NCBI RefSeq assembly: GCF_014649375.1
Contig: NZ_BMSX01000004.1
Span: 310,001-374,000, forward strand
DNA: 64,000 bases
Origin: Streptomyces aurantiogriseus
GTDB lineage: Bacteria; Actinomycetota; Actinomycetes; Streptomycetales; Streptomycetaceae
Direction: 5' to 3'
The notes under the pieces: generated by a model
Told to the model about the DNA's origin: nothing
The model's input: the letters and a program-made list of their open reading frames with translations, nothing else
Database searches by the model: none
Position numbers and translations under genes: made by a program
Part shown: positions 1 through 7,479 of the stretch, piece after piece
Layout: each line of letters starts with the position of its first letter
How positions within the stretch are numbered: the stretch's first letter is position 1

Positions 1-216
1 CCACTGGGCGAGGTCCTGGCCGGACCCCTGCGGCACGACGAAGGCATTCTCACGGCCGAACTCGACCTCGGCGAGATCGCCCGCGGCCGCTTCGACTTCG
101 ACGTGACGGGCCACTACGCCCGGCCGGACGTCTTCAGCCTCAGCGTCGACGAAACGCCCCGGTCGGCGGTGGACGGACACCCGTTCTTGCCTTACAGGCA
201 AAGCTTTTGCCCATGA
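1..216 (+). CDS. Nitrilase, C-terminal part (NitC-like), cut by window edge
   Basis: Only the last 71 residues are present, with the reading frame open from base 1 to the TGA at 214-216. They read as the conserved tail of aliphatic nitrilases: the strand [19 protein letters not shown], then [18 protein letters not shown]. The catalytic Glu, Lys and Cys lie upstream, outside the window. The family hydrolyses nitriles, and in Nit1-type clusters cyanide, to ammonia plus an acid. The gene is followed in the same direction by a rhodanese and then by the rest of a Nit1 cluster, which supports a NitC-type assignment. The last codons coincide with a palindromic operator, so the 3' end of the gene doubles as regulatory DNA for the next operon. 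The family assignment is firm; the exact substrate is inferred from context. Confidence 0.85.
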   Translation, partial: PLGEVLAGPLRHDEGILTAELDLGEIARGRFDFDVTGHYARPDVFSLSVDETPRSAVDGHPFLPYRQSFCP

Positions 217-236
217 GGCATTAGCCCGCCTATACC
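187..236 (+). promoter_or_regulatory. Operator pair and promoter of the sulfurtransferase operon
   Basis: A perfect palindrome TTGCCT-TAC-AGGCAA lies at 187-201, and a weaker copy TTGCC-CATG-AGGCA lies 20 bp on at 207-220. The second copy contains TTGCCC (207-212), which with TATACC at 231-236 forms a plausible -35/-10 pair 18 bp apart. The same palindrome recurs at 3116-3130 before the Nit1 operon. I do not recognise the cognate regulator. Confidence 0.65.
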
Positions 237-361
237 TGGTCATATACGCCGCCCTCCGGATACGGCCGGGGCGTCGCCCCTCACTGTCGGGCTCCAGTGG
301 TGCGCTCCGTCTCGAAGGCTCCCGTCGCCTGCCCGACACCTACCGCTCAGGAGAACCTGCC

Positions 362-1195
362 GTGAGCCGAACCCGCGTACTCGTCGACGCCGACTGGGTT
401 GAAGCCCGCCTCGACGACCCCGGCGTCGTTCTCGTCGAGGTCGACGAGGACACCGCTGCCTACGACAAGAACCACATCCGCGGCGCCTTGCGCATCGACT
501 GGCGACAGGACCTCCAGGACCCGGTCCGCCGCGACTTCGTGGACCAGGCCGGCTTCGAAGCGCTGCTCTCGGCCAAGGGCATCGCGCGCGACGACACCGT
601 CGTCCTGTACGGCGGTAACAACAACTGGTTCGCCGCGTTCGCCTACTGGTACTTCAAGGTCTACGGCCACCGGGACGTGCGGCTTCTCGACGGCGGACGC
701 AAGAAGTGGGAGCTCGACGGCCGCGAGCTCGTCTCCGAGACCGTCTCCCGCCCGGCCACCGTCTACACCGCCTCCGCTCCGGACGACTCGGTACGCGCCC
801 TGCGCGACGAGGTGCTCAGTGCGATCGGTTCGCAGAACTTGATCGATGTCCGCTCCCCCGAGGAGTTCTCCGGTGCGCTCAGCGCCCCGGCCCACCTGAT
901 CCAGGAGGCGGCCCTCCAGCGCGGTCACATCCCCACAGCGGTCAACGTTCCGTGGTCCAGGGCAGCCAACGACGACGGCACGTTCAAGTCCGACGAGGAA
1001 CTCGCCGCCCTGTACGCGGCGGTGGACACCGATCGCGACACCATCGTGTACTGCCGCATCGGCGAGCGCAGCGCGCATACCTGGTTCGTCCTGAGCGAGA
1101 TCCTCGGTCGGCCAGGCGTCAGGAACTACGACGGATCGTGGGCCGAGTACGGCTCCCTGGTCGGCGTTCCGATCACCCTGCCCACCGCCGAATAG
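362..1195 (+). CDS. Thiosulfate/3-mercaptopyruvate sulfurtransferase (rhodanese)
   Basis: A 277-residue tandem-rhodanese protein of normal length for the mycobacterial CysA2/SseA class. The N-terminal domain (about 1-130) is the inactive type. The C-terminal domain carries the active-site loop CRIGERS with the catalytic Cys at about residue 231, followed by HTWFVL as in actinobacterial thiosulfate sulfurtransferases. The enzyme moves sulfane sulfur from thiosulfate to an acceptor; with cyanide the products are thiocyanate and sulfite. It starts at a GTG with AGGAG 8-12 bases upstream and is followed after 63 bp by the sulfite reductase, with which it probably forms an operon. Placement between a nitrilase and a Nit1 cluster makes cyanide the likely physiological acceptor, but that is inference. 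Confidence 0.9.
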   Translation: MSRTRVLVDADWVEARLDDPGVVLVEVDEDTAAYDKNHIRGALRIDWRQDLQDPVRRDFVDQAGFEALLSAKGIARDDTVVLYGGNNNWFAAFAYWYFKVYGHRDVRLLDGGRKKWELDGRELVSETVSRPATVYTASAPDDSVRALRDEVLSAIGSQNLIDVRSPEEFSGALSAPAHLIQEAALQRGHIPTAVNVPWSRAANDDGTFKSDEELAALYAAVDTDRDTIVYCRIGERSAHTWFVLSEILGRPGVRNYDGSWAEYGSLVGVPITLPTAE

Positions 1196-1258
1196 CGCGC
1201 CGATGAGACGGCCCCTGCCCGGGCCGCCGCCTCATCCGATGCCGAAGGAGTGACACAC

Positions 1259-3043
1259 ATGGTCGACCGGCCGACATTCCAGCCGCCCGGGCCGCGGGCC
1301 ACCACCACGGGCGTTTCAGGCGACCTCGGCCTGGTGTCCGTCCGCTCACCCGGGACGGGGCGTTCATCGTGTGCGGACGACGCGTCTGCCGGCACAGCGC
1401 GCAGGCGGCGGCCCGAGGGGCAGTGGGCCCTGGGCGAGATCGCCCCGCTCAACCCGAATGAGCGCTTCAAGCGGGACGACGACGGCCTCAATGTGCGCTC
1501 CCGCATCGAGGACGTGTACGCCTCCGCCGGTTTCGCCGGCATCGAACCGGAGGACCTGCACGGCCGGATGAGATGGTGGGGGCTCTACACCCAGCGCCGG
1601 CCGGGCATCGACGGCGGCAGGACCGGCAGCCTGCAACCCCACGAACTCGATGACGAGTTCTTCATGATGCGCGTCCGCGTCGACGGCGGACGGCTCACCA
1701 CCGAGCAGCTCCGCACGATCGGAGAGGTGTCACGCGACTTCGCCCGCGACACGGCCGATCTCACCGACCGGCAGAACATCCAGCTGCACTGGGTGCGCAT
1801 CGAGGACGTCCCGGAGATCTGGCGGCGCCTGGAAGCGGTGGATCTAACCACCGCCCAGGCCTGCGGGGACACCACCCGGGTGTTCCTGGGCAGCCCCGTC
1901 GCCGGTGTGGCGGCCGACGAGATCATCGACGGCAGCCCGGCCATCCAGGAGATCCACGAGCGCTGGATCGGCGATCCCGGCTTCTCCAACCTGCCGCGCA
2001 AGTTCAAGACCGCGATCAGCGGCTCGCCCCTGCAGGACGTCGCCCACGAGATCAACGACGTGTCCTTCGTCGGAGTGCGCCACCCCGAGCTCGGACCCGG
2101 ATTCGACGTCTGGGTCGGCGGCGGACTGTCGACCAACCCGATGCTGGCCCAGCGCCTCGGAGTCTTCGCGACGCTGGAGGAGCTGCCGGAGATCTGGGCC
2201 GGTGTCGTCTCCGTGTTCCGCGACTACGGATACCGGCGTCTGCGCAACCGGGCCCGGCTGAAGTTCCTCATCGCGGACTGGGGCATCGAGCGGTTCCGGC
2301 AGGTTCTCGAACAGGAGTACCTGAAGCGCACCTTGACCGACGGGCCCGCGCCGCCCGCACCGGCCGGGCCGCGCGACCATGTCGGCGTCCACCGCCAGCG
2401 CGACGGCCGCTATTACGTCGGCGCCTCACCCGTGGTCGGCCGGACCCCGGGAACCATGCTGATCGCCCTGGCCGACCTCGCCGAGGCACACGGGGCACGG
2501 CGCGTACGCACCACACCCCACCAGAAGATCCTGCTCCTCGACGTGCCAGAGGATGCGGTGGAAAGCCTGGTCGAGGGCCTGGAGGCGATCGGCCTGGAGG
2601 CACGGCCGAGCACGTTCCGCCGCAACACCATGGCCTGCACCGGCATCGAGTTCTGCAAGCTGGCGATCGTGGAGACCAAGGCCAGGGCGGCAACCGTCAT
2701 CGAGGAACTCGAACGACGCCTGCCGTCCTTCGACCAGCCCCTCACCATCAACGTGAACGGATGCCCCAACAGCTGCGCCCGCATCCAGCTCGCCGACGTC
2801 GGCCTCAAGGGCCAGCTCGTCCTCGACTCGGAGGGGCGCCAAGTCGAGGGATTCCAGGTCCACCTGGGCGGCGCCGTCGGAATGGATGCCCGCTTCGGCC
2901 GCAAACTCCGCGGCCACAAGGTCACCGCCGAGGAACTGCCCGACTACATCGAACGCGTCGTGCGGCGTTTCGACCACGCCCGCGCGGACGGGGAGACCTT
3001 CGCCACATGGGTCGCCCGCGCGGCAGAAGAAGACCTCACGTAG
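1259..3043 (+). CDS. Ferredoxin-dependent sulfite (or nitrite) reductase, SirA/NirA type
   Basis: About 594 residues with the duplicated ferredoxin-like and siroheme domains of assimilatory sulfite/nitrite reductases. The four [4Fe-4S]/siroheme cysteines are present as CTGIEFC (Cys460, Cys466) and CPNSC (Cys502, Cys506). The motifs RWWGLYTQR, DTADLTDRQNIQLHW and WVGGGLSTNPMLAQR follow the mycobacterial SirA pattern closely. The enzyme performs a six-electron reduction of sulfite to sulfide (or nitrite to ammonium) using ferredoxin in the cytoplasm. ATG 1259 is preferred over GTG 1250 because GGAG ends 8 bases before it. The first 55 or so residues before EGQWALGE are low-complexity and longer than usual. 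It follows the rhodanese, whose by-product is sulfite, so sulfite is the favoured substrate. A strong terminator follows. Confidence 0.9.
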   Translation: MVDRPTFQPPGPRATTTGVSGDLGLVSVRSPGTGRSSCADDASAGTARRRRPEGQWALGEIAPLNPNERFKRDDDGLNVRSRIEDVYASAGFAGIEPEDLHGRMRWWGLYTQRRPGIDGGRTGSLQPHELDDEFFMMRVRVDGGRLTTEQLRTIGEVSRDFARDTADLTDRQNIQLHWVRIEDVPEIWRRLEAVDLTTAQACGDTTRVFLGSPVAGVAADEIIDGSPAIQEIHERWIGDPGFSNLPRKFKTAISGSPLQDVAHEINDVSFVGVRHPELGPGFDVWVGGGLSTNPMLAQRLGVFATLEELPEIWAGVVSVFRDYGYRRLRNRARLKFLIADWGIERFRQVLEQEYLKRTLTDGPAPPAPAGPRDHVGVHRQRDGRYYVGASPVVGRTPGTMLIALADLAEAHGARRVRTTPHQKILLLDVPEDAVESLVEGLEAIGLEARPSTFRRNTMACTGIEFCKLAIVETKARAATVIEELERRLPSFDQPLTINVNGCPNSCARIQLADVGLKGQLVLDSEGRQVEGFQVHLGGAVGMDARFGRKLRGHKVTAEELPDYIERVVRRFDHARADGETFATWVARAAEEDLT

Positions 3044-3067
3044 CACTCCGCCAACGGTCAGGCATCC

Positions 3068-3109
3068 GGCGCAGCCGCACCTGCTGACTGCAGGTGCGGC
3101 TGCGCCTTT
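3068..3109 (+). terminator. Strong intrinsic terminator after the reductase gene
   Basis: A perfect 17-bp GC-rich stem beginning GGCGCAGCCGCACC and a 5-nt loop TGACT (3085-3089) are followed by TTTG. It lies 25 bp after the reductase stop codon and separates this operon from the Nit1 operon. Confidence 0.9.
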
Positions 3110-3115
3110 GTATAT

Positions 3116-3130
3116 TTGCCTCAGAGGCAA
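3116..3130. promoter_or_regulatory. Palindromic operator before the Nit1 operon
   Basis: TTGCCT-CAG-AGGCAA is identical in both 6-bp arms and spacer length to the site at 187-201. It lies just after the terminator and 150 bp before the first gene of the Nit1 operon. The left arm could serve as a -35 element. Two identical sites in front of two operons imply a common regulator. Confidence 0.7.
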
Positions 3131-3280
3131 CACCCCGTACACGACTCATCACTTGACGTGAGGAGCATGTAACGCCGCCTTATTCCGGATGCCTCGGTTC
3201 GGTAATCGCTCCTGGCTGAAGTTGTCCTCACAAGCAGCGGCGAGGTGTCAAGGCCTCGGCGCCTCGCATGGAGGAACTTC

Positions 3281-3586
3281 ATGCCTGAGATCTATTTCCA
3301 TGTGCGCTGGCCCGATGGCGTGACCCAGCGCTGCTACTCCCCCTCCACGGTGGTCGAGGACTACTTCGTGGCCGGCCGCGAGTACGAACTCACCGACTTC
3401 GTGGAGCGCAGCCGCACGGCGCTCGGTATCGCCGGTGAGCGGGTGAAGGAGAAGTTCGGCTTCTACTGCACCGGCGCCTCCGACCAACTCGCCCAGATCG
3501 AGCGGACCGCCGCCGCCTACGCGGCCGCCGACGGGGCCAAGGTCACCGTCGAATCCCTGGTCAACGCAGACGGGAGCACGCGATGA
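3281..3586 (+). CDS. MSMEG_0570-family nitrogen-starvation response protein
   Basis: A 101-residue protein matching the small MSMEG_0570 family of Nit1 clusters. The start MPEIYFHVRWPDG and the central CYSPSTVVEDYF and DQLAQIERTAA segments are the recognisable family features. No catalytic motif or membrane segment is visible and the biochemical role is unknown. ATG 3281 is chosen because GGAGG lies a few bases upstream and the family begins here; an in-frame GTG upstream at 3245 would add 12 unconserved residues. The stop overlaps the start of the next gene (ATGA), so this is the promoter-proximal gene of the operon. Confidence 0.85.
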   Translation: MPEIYFHVRWPDGVTQRCYSPSTVVEDYFVAGREYELTDFVERSRTALGIAGERVKEKFGFYCTGASDQLAQIERTAAAYAAADGAKVTVESLVNADGSTR

Positions 3587-4932
3587 ACCCCACGCCAAGG
3601 CCGGCCGGAGCCCTCCCCCATAGCCTGAAGGGCATGGGAGGTACCCCCATCCCGGTGGCCGTGATCGGCGGCGGACAGGCCGGTCTGTCGGTCAGCTACC
3701 ACCTGCGCCAACGAGGCATCGACCACATCGTGGTCGAGGCGAACCGGGTCGGCCACGAGTGGCGCGAGCGCCGCTGGGACTCCTTCTGCCTGGTGACCCC
3801 GAACTGGCAGTGCAAACTGCCGGGCTTCCCCTACCGGGGCGACGATCCGGACGGGTTCATGGTCCGGGACGAGATCATTCAGTATCTCCAGGACTACGTG
3901 GCCTTCTTCCGGCCGCCACTGGTGGAGGGCGTATCGGTGACCGGGCTGCGGCGCGCCGCCGACGGCCACTTCGAAGTTGCCACCACGGAAGGCGAGTTCA
4001 CCGCCGAGCAGGTGGTGGTGGCCACCGGCCCGTACCACGCCCCGTCCATCCCGCGGATGGCCGAGCGGCTGCCCTCCCACGTCGAGCAGATCCACTCCTC
4101 CCGCTACCGCAACGCGGACCAGCTCCCCGAGGGCGGCGTCCTGGTCGTCGGCACCGGTCAGTCCGGCTGCCAGATCGCCGAAGACCTGCACCTGGCCGGG
4201 CGGCAGGTCCACCTGGCCGTCGGCAGCGCGCCCCGCGTCGCCCGCTTCTACCGCGGCCGGGACTGTGTGGCCTGGCTCGACGACATGGGCCACTACACGA
4301 AGAACATCGACGAGTTCGACGACGCCGGTGCCGTCCGGATGCGCGTCAACCATTACGTCACCGGGCGTGACGGCGGCCGCGACATCGACCTGCGGGCCTT
4401 CGCCCGGGACGGCATGCGCCTGTACGGGCGACTGACCGGGATCGACGGTGCGGCGCTGGAGTTCGCGGACGACCTGAAGGTCAACCTGGACCGGGCGGAC
4501 GCGGTGGCCGAGGGCATCAAGGACGCCATCGACGCCCACATCACGGCGCAGGGGATCGAGGCCCCCGAGGAAGCACGGTACGTACCGGTGTGGGAGCCCT
4601 CCGGGCACGTGGCCGACCTCGATCTGGCCGAGACGGGTATCACCTCCGTCGTCTGGGCCACGGGCTTCACCCGCGATCACCGGTGGATCGAGATACCCGC
4701 TTTCGACGGCCGCGGCTACCCCATGCACTGGCGCGGCGCGACGAGCACGCCCGGCCTGTACTTCCTGGGTCTGCCCTGGCAGTACTCGTGGGGCTCCGGC
4801 CGCTTCGAAGCGGTGGGCCGGGACGCCGGGTTCCTCGCCGACCACATCGACACCAGCCACCGCCTCGCCGACGTGTGCGGCGCCCTCACCGGAGCGCCGG
4901 CCTCCGTCGCCTCCGCCCTTCCCCTGGGCTGA
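3583..4932 (+). CDS. MSMEG_0569-family flavin-dependent oxidoreductase
   Basis: A 449-residue flavoprotein monooxygenase. The FAD-binding Rossmann motif GGGQAGLS lies at about residues 24-31, and a second nucleotide-binding motif GTGQSGCQIAEDL, probably for NADPH, lies near residue 190. Between them are the family segments DSFCLVTPNWQ and FPYRGDDPDGFM. The C-terminal VVWATGFTRDHRWIEIP is typical of flavin monooxygenases of this class. It is cytoplasmic and the substrate is unknown. In Nit1 clusters the equivalent gene (nitH in some naming) always accompanies the radical SAM and nitrilase genes. The start overlaps the previous stop as ATGA; an internal ATG at 3634 nearer the Rossmann fold is an alternative. 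Confidence 0.88.
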   Translation: MNPTPRPAGALPHSLKGMGGTPIPVAVIGGGQAGLSVSYHLRQRGIDHIVVEANRVGHEWRERRWDSFCLVTPNWQCKLPGFPYRGDDPDGFMVRDEIIQYLQDYVAFFRPPLVEGVSVTGLRRAADGHFEVATTEGEFTAEQVVVATGPYHAPSIPRMAERLPSHVEQIHSSRYRNADQLPEGGVLVVGTGQSGCQIAEDLHLAGRQVHLAVGSAPRVARFYRGRDCVAWLDDMGHYTKNIDEFDDAGAVRMRVNHYVTGRDGGRDIDLRAFARDGMRLYGRLTGIDGAALEFADDLKVNLDRADAVAEGIKDAIDAHITAQGIEAPEEARYVPVWEPSGHVADLDLAETGITSVVWATGFTRDHRWIEIPAFDGRGYPMHWRGATSTPGLYFLGLPWQYSWGSGRFEAVGRDAGFLADHIDTSHRLADVCGALTGAPASVASALPLG

Positions 4933-4946
4933 CAGGAACCACAGTC

Positions 4947-5762
4947 ATGGTCTACGACGCACACCGCCACATCGGCGTCCTGCCCGCCTACCCGTTCTAC
5001 GGCGGACCGCCCGTCAACCCGGACACCACCGCCCGCGCCACCGTCAAGCAGCTCGTCGCCGACCTCGATGACGAGGGCACCGAACGCGCCCTCGTCATCC
5101 CCAACTACGGCGTTCCCGACCCCGCCGTCGCCTTCTCCTTCAACGAGCTGGCGATCGAGGCGGCCCAGAGCGACGACCGCATCCGGGCCGGCCTGTGGGT
5201 GTCCCCACGCCCCGAGGACACCGAACGCACCGAGCAGGCCCTCGCCCTGGCGGGAGAGGACGGCGTACGGGCCCTGAAGCTCAGCTTCCTGCTCGGCGGC
5301 CGCCCCACGGACCCGGCCTGCCGCCCGCAACTGGACCGGATCTTCCGAACGGCACAGGAGCACGGGCTGGTCGTCCATGTCCACACCTCCCCGGGTGCCG
5401 CGTCCGACATCGACGAGGTCGGCCACCTCGTCGACTGGTACGCCGACCAAGTCCCCGTCCACCTCGTGCACTTCGGCGGCGGGATGAGCGGTCACATCAA
5501 GCTCGTCGGCTCTCGCTTCTTCGACTGGATCGAGTCCGGCAAGCGCGTCTACACCGACCTCTCCTGGGCCATCGGCTTCACGCCGCGCTGGCTGGCCCGG
5601 GAGATCGAGCGCCGCGGCATCGGCCACGACCGGGTGCTCTTCGCCAGCGACCAGCCGTGGGGCGACTTCACGGGCGAGTACGCCCGCCTCGCCGAAGCGA
5701 CCGGCGGTGGCGAACTCGGCGAACTCGTCTTCAGGGACACCTTCGCCACGCTCTACGACTGA
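4947..5762 (+). CDS. Amidohydrolase-family metal-dependent hydrolase
   Basis: A 271-residue TIM-barrel hydrolase of the amidohydrolase-2 type. Probable metal ligands are the N-terminal HRH (His6, His8), the central HVHTSPG and HLVHFGG histidines, and the late Asp in FASDQPWGD. The family hydrolyses or decarboxylates small carbon-nitrogen or carboxylate substrates; the substrate here cannot be read from sequence. The ATG at 4947 has AGGAA about 10 bases upstream. It sits 14 bp after the flavoprotein and 58 bp before the MSMEG_0572 gene, inside the Nit1 operon, and amidohydrolases are recurrent passengers there. It may process an amide or formamide released by the nitrilase, but that is speculation. 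Confidence 0.8.
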   Translation: MVYDAHRHIGVLPAYPFYGGPPVNPDTTARATVKQLVADLDDEGTERALVIPNYGVPDPAVAFSFNELAIEAAQSDDRIRAGLWVSPRPEDTERTEQALALAGEDGVRALKLSFLLGGRPTDPACRPQLDRIFRTAQEHGLVVHVHTSPGAASDIDEVGHLVDWYADQVPVHLVHFGGGMSGHIKLVGSRFFDWIESGKRVYTDLSWAIGFTPRWLAREIERRGIGHDRVLFASDQPWGDFTGEYARLAEATGGGELGELVFRDTFATLYD

Positions 5763-5820
5763 CCGACCCCACCCCCTTTCCGCACCAACCCTCTTTTCCG
5801 TACCAAGCAAGGAGACAGCC

Positions 5821-6351
5821 ATGTCCGAAACCGCCTCTGCCGCAGAGCTCACCGACGTCGAGCAGAAGTCCCTGGGCGAGATCCCGCACCCCTCCCTGCC
5901 CGAGGGCTCCAGCATCTACGGCTCCACCAAGGTCTTCCCCGACTACCAGGCCGAGAACGGCGAGAGCTACTTCACCCTGGTCCACGGCATCGCCCACGAG
6001 TCCTCGGTCTCCTTCGTCGCCGTCCTGCAGGCCACCCGCGCGCTGCGCAAGGGCTTCGAGGCCGCCATCTACTTCTACGGCCCCGGCTCCCTCAACTGCC
6101 TTGCCACGCGCGGCTTCCCGACCGTCGGCAACTCCGCCTTCCCCGGCGAGCACAACATCAACAACCAGCTCAAGACGTTCATCGCCGAGGGCGGCAAGGT
6201 CTACTGCTGCCGCTTCGGACTGTCCCTGCACGGCGCCCGCGAGGAGGACCTCATCGAGGGCGTCATCCCCACCCACCCCCTCGACGTCCAGGACGCGCTG
6301 ATCCACTACGCGCGCAAGGGCGCCATCATCAACTCCACCTACCAGCTGTAA
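5821..6351 (+). CDS. MSMEG_0572-family nitrogen-starvation response protein
   Basis: A 176-residue member of the MSMEG_0572/sll0783 family. Recognisable segments are SIYGSTKVFPDY, the run NCLATRGFPTVGNSAFPGEHN, and LSLHGAREEDLIEGVIPTHPLDVQD. The fold resembles DsrE-like sulfur-relay subunits in length and Cys pattern (Cys near residue 99 and a CC pair near 128), but that resemblance is only my impression. The cyanobacterial homologue is induced by nitrogen starvation. ATG 5821 is preceded by AAGGAGA. It is the fourth gene of the operon, 10 bp before the radical SAM gene. Confidence 0.88.
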   Translation: MSETASAAELTDVEQKSLGEIPHPSLPEGSSIYGSTKVFPDYQAENGESYFTLVHGIAHESSVSFVAVLQATRALRKGFEAAIYFYGPGSLNCLATRGFPTVGNSAFPGEHNINNQLKTFIAEGGKVYCCRFGLSLHGAREEDLIEGVIPTHPLDVQDALIHYARKGAIINSTYQL

Positions 6352-6361
6352 GGGGCAGGCC

Positions 6362-7477
6362 GTGAGCGTTGGCACCGAGCCGACAGTGACAGAGCGTACG
6401 GCGGTGGACGTGCGGATCATGACCCGCGCCGAACTCGCCCTGCGCGGCATCCGTCAGGACGTTGAGGTCGAACGGCCGGACGGCGCGGGCCCCAGCGACG
6501 ACGGACACGTCCTCGTCGACGGCGCCAACGCCGCGCTCCCCCGCAACCCCGACAGTCCCTACACGGTCCGCGACGGCAAGGTCTGGCTCGGCGACGAGAC
6601 CGGAGCCCTCACCGACACCGGGCTCTCTCTCATCCCTGTACGACGGCCCAGGTTCTACGACCTGACGACGGCCGACGGCACCCGGTACGAGCAGATCGCC
6701 CGGCTGCACGGCTCCGATGTCCTGGCCAGCACTGTCGTCCAGACCTGCATCCGCTACGCCGAGTCCGACCGCTGCCGCTTCTGCACCATCGAGGAGTCCC
6801 TGCGCTCGGGCGCCACCGTTGCCGCCAAGACCCCGGCGCAGCTCGCCGAAGTCGCCGAGGCGGCGGTCCGGCTGGACGGCGTGCAGCAGATGGTGATGAC
6901 CACGGGCACGACCACCGGCCCGGACCGGGGTGCCCGCAATCTGGTCCGGTCGGTGCGCGCCGTCCTCGAAGCGGTACCCGGACTGCCCATCCAGGTCCAG
7001 TGCGAGCCGCCCGGAAACCTCGCGTGGATACGGGAGTTGTACGACGCCGGTGCCACCGCCATCGGTATCCATGTCGAGTCCCTCGACGACGAGGTACGGC
7101 GGCGCTGGATGCCCGGCAAGTCGACCGTCCCGATGGCCGAGTACGAGGCCGCGTGGGACGAGGCGGTGCGGGTCTTCGGTCCGAACCGGGTCTCCACGTA
7201 CCTGCTCGTCGGACTCGGCGAGGATCCGGATGAACTCATCGCAAGAACAGGGAAGTTGATCGACCGCGGGGTGTACCCGTTCGTCGTCCCGTTCCGGCCG
7301 ATGCGTGGCACGCTCGCCGCCCGCGACGGGATCGGGGCCCCGAGCGCGGAACTGCTGCGGTACGTCACCGAAGGCGTCGCCGCGAAACTGCGCGCGGCCG
7401 GGATGAGCGGCGCCGACCAGAAGGCCGGCTGCGCGGCCTGCGGGGCGTGCAGCGTGCTCAGGACGGCAGGCGGGTGA
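6362..7477 (+). CDS. MSMEG_0568-family radical SAM protein
   Basis: A 371-residue radical SAM enzyme. The cluster-binding motif is not the usual CX3CX2C: the cysteines are at 129, 138 and 141 (CIRYAESDRCRFC, CX8CX2C), as in the MSMEG_0568/sll0785 family. A TIM-barrel follows, with TTGTTTGPDRGA and QCEPPGNLAWIRELYDAGA. The C-terminus has a second Cys-rich patch, GCAACGACSV, that may hold another cluster. The family generates a 5'-deoxyadenosyl radical; its substrate in Nit1 clusters has not been established to my knowledge. Start is a GTG, 10 bp after the upstream stop with GGGGCAGG before it. It is immediately followed by the GNAT-AIR fusion. Confidence 0.88.
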   Translation: MSVGTEPTVTERTAVDVRIMTRAELALRGIRQDVEVERPDGAGPSDDGHVLVDGANAALPRNPDSPYTVRDGKVWLGDETGALTDTGLSLIPVRRPRFYDLTTADGTRYEQIARLHGSDVLASTVVQTCIRYAESDRCRFCTIEESLRSGATVAAKTPAQLAEVAEAAVRLDGVQQMVMTTGTTTGPDRGARNLVRSVRAVLEAVPGLPIQVQCEPPGNLAWIRELYDAGATAIGIHVESLDDEVRRRWMPGKSTVPMAEYEAAWDEAVRVFGPNRVSTYLLVGLGEDPDELIARTGKLIDRGVYPFVVPFRPMRGTLAARDGIGAPSAELLRYVTEGVAAKLRAAGMSGADQKAGCAACGACSVLRTAGG

Positions 7478-7479
7478 CG

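Noticed and set aside
3131..3280. GlnR (nitrogen regulator) box before the Nit1 operon
   Set aside because: Only one weak half-site-like GTAAC is seen; the spacing of a GlnR box is not met.
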